DNA of 46,499 nucleotides from the NCBI GenBank assembly GCA_905182785.1, contig CAJJDF010000027.1, positions 1 to 46,499 on the forward strand, in the 5' to 3' direction. The translations under genes were made by a program, and so were the position numbers. This document shows positions 44,324-46,499 of this stretch, one piece after another; within the stretch, counting starts at the first letter, position 1, and every line of letters begins with the position of its first letter. Below the pieces are notes generated by a model that ran no database searches, was not told the origin of the DNA, and was given only the letters and a program-made list of their open reading frames with translations. Origin of the DNA: an uncultured Flavobacteriales bacterium. Lineage in GTDB: Bacteria > Bacteroidota > Bacteroidia > Flavobacteriales_D > CAJJDF01.

Positions 44324-44809
44324 ATGAATTTTTATAAGTTAGAAGCCAACAAACCAAATGGCGAAAAAGTATCTATGGATACTTACAAAGGAAAAACTAT
44401 TCTTTTGGTAAATACTGCTACAAAATGTGGATTAACGCCACAATTTAAAGGACTAGAAGAATTACACAAAACTTATGCAGAGAGAGGATTAGTAGTACTT
44501 GGGTTTCCTTGTAATCAATTCTTGGGGCAAGAACCTTTGAACAATAAAGACATGGAAGAAAATTGTTTAATAAATCATGGAGTTACTTTTCAGTTGATGG
44601 AAAAAATAGACGTTAATGGAAGTAAAACTCATCCTATTTATAAATTTTTGAAAAACAAATTGAGGTCTGGTATATTTTCAAACCGAATTAAATGGAATTT
44701 TGAGAAGTTTTTAATTGACAGTACAGGAAAACCAATCAAACGATTTTCTCCTAAAACTAAGCCACAAAGTATGGAAGGAGAAATTATAAAGGCACTAAAA
44801 AATGTATAA
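44324..44809 (+). CDS. Glutathione peroxidase family protein
   Basis: A 161-residue thioredoxin-fold peroxidase without signal peptide. Seen: TILLVNTATKCGLTPQFKGL, with the peroxidatic Cys (not selenocysteine), VVLGFPCNQFLGQEP, with the possible resolving Cys and the Gln of the tetrad, and IKWNFEKFLID with the conserved Trp and Asn. Reduces hydroperoxides in the cytoplasm, probably using thioredoxin. It is the first of two tandem paralogues, and its stop overlaps the next longer frame. Confidence 0.92.
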   Translation: MNFYKLEANKPNGEKVSMDTYKGKTILLVNTATKCGLTPQFKGLEELHKTYAERGLVVLGFPCNQFLGQEPLNNKDMEENCLINHGVTFQLMEKIDVNGSKTHPIYKFLKNKLRSGIFSNRIKWNFEKFLIDSTGKPIKRFSPKTKPQSMEGEIIKALKNV

Positions 44810-44810
44810 A

Positions 44811-45398
44811 ATGAAAAAACACCTATTTATTATCGGATTGACAATTATTTTAGTAGGTTGTTCCACTAAAGTGCATAAAACAGAAATAACTCAGTCTATT
44901 TTAATTAAAGAAAAAAAAATGGATAAGACAATCTATGATTTTCATTACCAAACACCTAATGACGAAACAAAATCGTTCGAAAAGTTGAGCGGGAAAGTAA
45001 TTCTTATTGTAAATACAGCTACACAGTGTGGATTAACTCCTCAGTTTGAAGGATTAGAAAAACTACACAAAACCTATTCAAAAAAAGGATTAGTTGTTCT
45101 AGGGTTTCCTTGCAACCAATTTGGAGGACAAGAACCTTTGTCAGATAAAGAAATGGTAGCTACTTGTATGAAAAATCATGGAGTTACTTTTGAATTGACT
45201 AAAAAAATTGAGGTAAACGGAGAGAGAGAGAATCCATTGTATGGTTTTCTGAAAACAGAACAAAAAATAAAAGGTAGAAACAATATTAGATGGAATTTTG
45301 AAAAGTTTCTTGTGAATAGAAAAGGAGAAGTAGTGAAAAGATTTTCACCACGAACTACTCCAGCAGAAATAACAGCAGAAATAGAAGGGTTGTTGTAA
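44811..45398 (+). CDS. Glutathione peroxidase family lipoprotein
   Basis: A 195-residue paralogue of the preceding gene with a lipoprotein signal added (KKHLFIIGLTIILVGCSTKV, LVGC lipobox), so it should sit in the cell envelope. Seen: ILIVNTATQCGLTPQFEGL with the peroxidatic Cys, VVLGFPCNQFGGQEP and IRWNFEKFLVN. ATG 44811 begins the signal peptide, one base after the first paralogue's stop; an in-frame ATG at 44802 would overlap it. Together the pair would cover cytoplasm and periplasm against peroxides. Confidence 0.9.
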   Translation: MKKHLFIIGLTIILVGCSTKVHKTEITQSILIKEKKMDKTIYDFHYQTPNDETKSFEKLSGKVILIVNTATQCGLTPQFEGLEKLHKTYSKKGLVVLGFPCNQFGGQEPLSDKEMVATCMKNHGVTFELTKKIEVNGERENPLYGFLKTEQKIKGRNNIRWNFEKFLVNRKGEVVKRFSPRTTPAEITAEIEGLL

Positions 45399-45474
45399 TA
45401 GAATAAATAAAGTGTTTTGTCGATATTTTTATTCCAATCTTTTCTGATACTACCAAGTTAATAAACTACTGCAA

Positions 45475-46458
45475 TTAATTATCCTGAACAAAACTAGAGT
45501 CCGTCAATGTTTTAAGAAAAGAAACTAAATCTAATTTTTGATTCTTATTTAAATTAAGAGGGACAATAAGAGAATCTTTGTGGATGTGATTCTTACCTCC
45601 AGTATTATAATGTTCTACCACTTCTTCCAAAGTTGTTAAACTGCCATCATGCATGTATGGAGCTGTTAATTCTATATTTCTTAATGATGGAGTTTTGAAA
45701 AGTGCTAAATCTTTGTTGTTTTTTGTCGCTCTCATCCTACCCTCGTCTTTGTAGTTTTCGTACAAACCGTTATTTGTAATTTTATATTGGGTAAAATTAA
45801 AACCTCCGTGGCAAGAAGAACAATTTGTTTTATTACTCATAAATAAATCAAACCCTTGTTTTTCTTCTTTGGTTAATGGAATCTCTCCATTAATAAACTT
45901 ATCGAATTTACTGTTCTTACTTACTAATGTTCTTTCGTAAGCCGCCAAAGCTCTTGTTATAACATAAGGATCTGGTGATTTTCCATAAGCTTCTTTACTC
46001 ATCTTTACATATTCAGGATTTTTTTTCATTTGCTCTGCAATATCTACAATATTATGAGCAAATTCATTTTCCTCTTGTATGGGAACCAAAACTTGCATTT
46101 CTATCGTTTTGATACTTCCTTCTCTCAAAAAATAAGGATGATAACCAATGTTAGCAAGACTTGGCGCATTCCTTACTCCTGCTCTATTATAAACACCTGG
46201 ACTAAAAGCAACATCATCACTAAACGCTAAGTTTGGTTTATGACAACTTGCACAACTCAGACTAGAATCTATGGAAAGGATGGGATCAAAAAATAGTTTT
46301 TGTCCTAGCTCAACTCGCTCTTTTGTTGGTCTATTGTGCTTGGGATTAACTATCTCTGGAAATAAAAATTCTGCTTTATTAAAACTGTTTTTCTTGATAA
46401 AAAAACAGGAAAAGAAAGAAATCGTAATGATTGCTATACTAATGTTCTTTCTTTTCAT
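45475..46458 (-). CDS. Di-haem cytochrome c peroxidase
   Basis: A 327-residue periplasmic protein. The N-terminal hydrophobic segment (SIAIITISFFSCFF) acts as signal or anchor. Two haem-binding motifs are seen, SLSCASCHKPNLAF near residue 70 and NCSSCHGGFNF near 215, with further axial-ligand and loop segments FFDPILS and LTAPYMHDGSLTTLEEVVEH (Met ligand). It is expected to reduce hydrogen peroxide with electrons from a periplasmic cytochrome; MauG-like roles are possible. It converges on the peroxidase pair. The remaining 46459-46499 holds only part of its upstream region. Confidence 0.9.
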   Translation of the reverse strand: MKRKNISIAIITISFFSCFFIKKNSFNKAEFLFPEIVNPKHNRPTKERVELGQKLFFDPILSIDSSLSCASCHKPNLAFSDDVAFSPGVYNRAGVRNAPSLANIGYHPYFLREGSIKTIEMQVLVPIQEENEFAHNIVDIAEQMKKNPEYVKMSKEAYGKSPDPYVITRALAAYERTLVSKNSKFDKFINGEIPLTKEEKQGFDLFMSNKTNCSSCHGGFNFTQYKITNNGLYENYKDEGRMRATKNNKDLALFKTPSLRNIELTAPYMHDGSLTTLEEVVEHYNTGGKNHIHKDSLIVPLNLNKNQKLDLVSFLKTLTDSSFVQDN

Positions 46459-46499
46459 GTTAAATAATAATATTTAAAACGGAGATTGATATTCGAGAT

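Overview
The window is AT-rich chromosomal DNA from a member of the Bacteroidota, most likely a flavobacterium-like marine lineage (Flavobacteriales). The evidence is: a PorT/SprT type IX secretion (T9SS) protein; a secreted protein with a classic T9SS type A C-terminal sorting domain; TonB-dependent receptor, BatD, 'putative porin' and OstA-like families with Bacteroidota-style sequences; and promoters of the TTG-N19/20-TAnnTTTG type upstream of several genes. It is mostly core chromosome. I see no prophage, integron, CRISPR array or intact insertion sequence.

Layout. 1-2206 (-) is the N-terminal part of a large secreted repeat protein that runs off the left edge; it is open throughout but cut by the window end. 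2207-2960 holds gene remnants and a tRNA-Gln(UUG) with its own promoter and terminator. 2969-6499 (-) is porT, an aminotransferase and two Bacteroidota-specific proteins. 6566-7653 has comF facing a small zinc-ribbon protein, with overlapping stop codons. 7807-8006 (+) is a probable structured non-coding RNA of about 200 nt, closed by a long terminal stem and ending in a T-run. 8069-13279 (+) carries a MuiA-like protein, a SIMPL protein, ispE and prfC; prfC looks leaderless. 13499-17283 (-) is a T9SS-exported protein, a SanA/YdcF protein and a glycosyltransferase. A palindromic intergenic element then precedes gcvT.

18967-22783 (-) is a metal-uptake-like locus: a Fur-family-type operator over the promoter, a small lipoprotein, a TonB-dependent receptor, a decayed beta-sandwich secreted protein and, beyond it, a decayed second copy of the receptor's 3' end. 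22905-26483 (-) is BatD and an acyl-CoA ligase. 26633-29395 (+) is an AddB-like nuclease. 29410-31650 (-) is a porin and a hotdog thioesterase. 31776-37226 (+) runs fur-like, STAS, purA, an LptA/OstA-like protein and an ArnT-like glycosyltransferase. 37272-39284 (-) is a GyrI-like/SRPBCC gene split by one in-frame stop, then accA. 39424-45398 (+) contains a HEAT protein, a small membrane protein, glmM, a cysteine desulfurase, a metallo-hydrolase, a tRNA-binding-protein pseudogene with three in-frame TAA codons, and two tandem glutathione peroxidases. A di-haem cytochrome c peroxidase (-) closes the window.

Functional themes are envelope biogenesis and surface export (PorT, T9SS cargo, OstA, ArnT-like, SanA, glmM, ispE), metal and redox handling (TonB receptor with operator, Fur-like regulator, peroxidases, cysteine desulfurase) and housekeeping (prfC, purA, accA, gcvT). 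A recurring oddity is decay by in-frame stop codons with otherwise clean reading frames. The strongest candidates for something undescribed are the structured RNA at 7807-8006, the palindromic element at 17436-17565 and the duplicated receptor tail flanking a dying secreted protein. I did not find a convincing novel multi-gene system.
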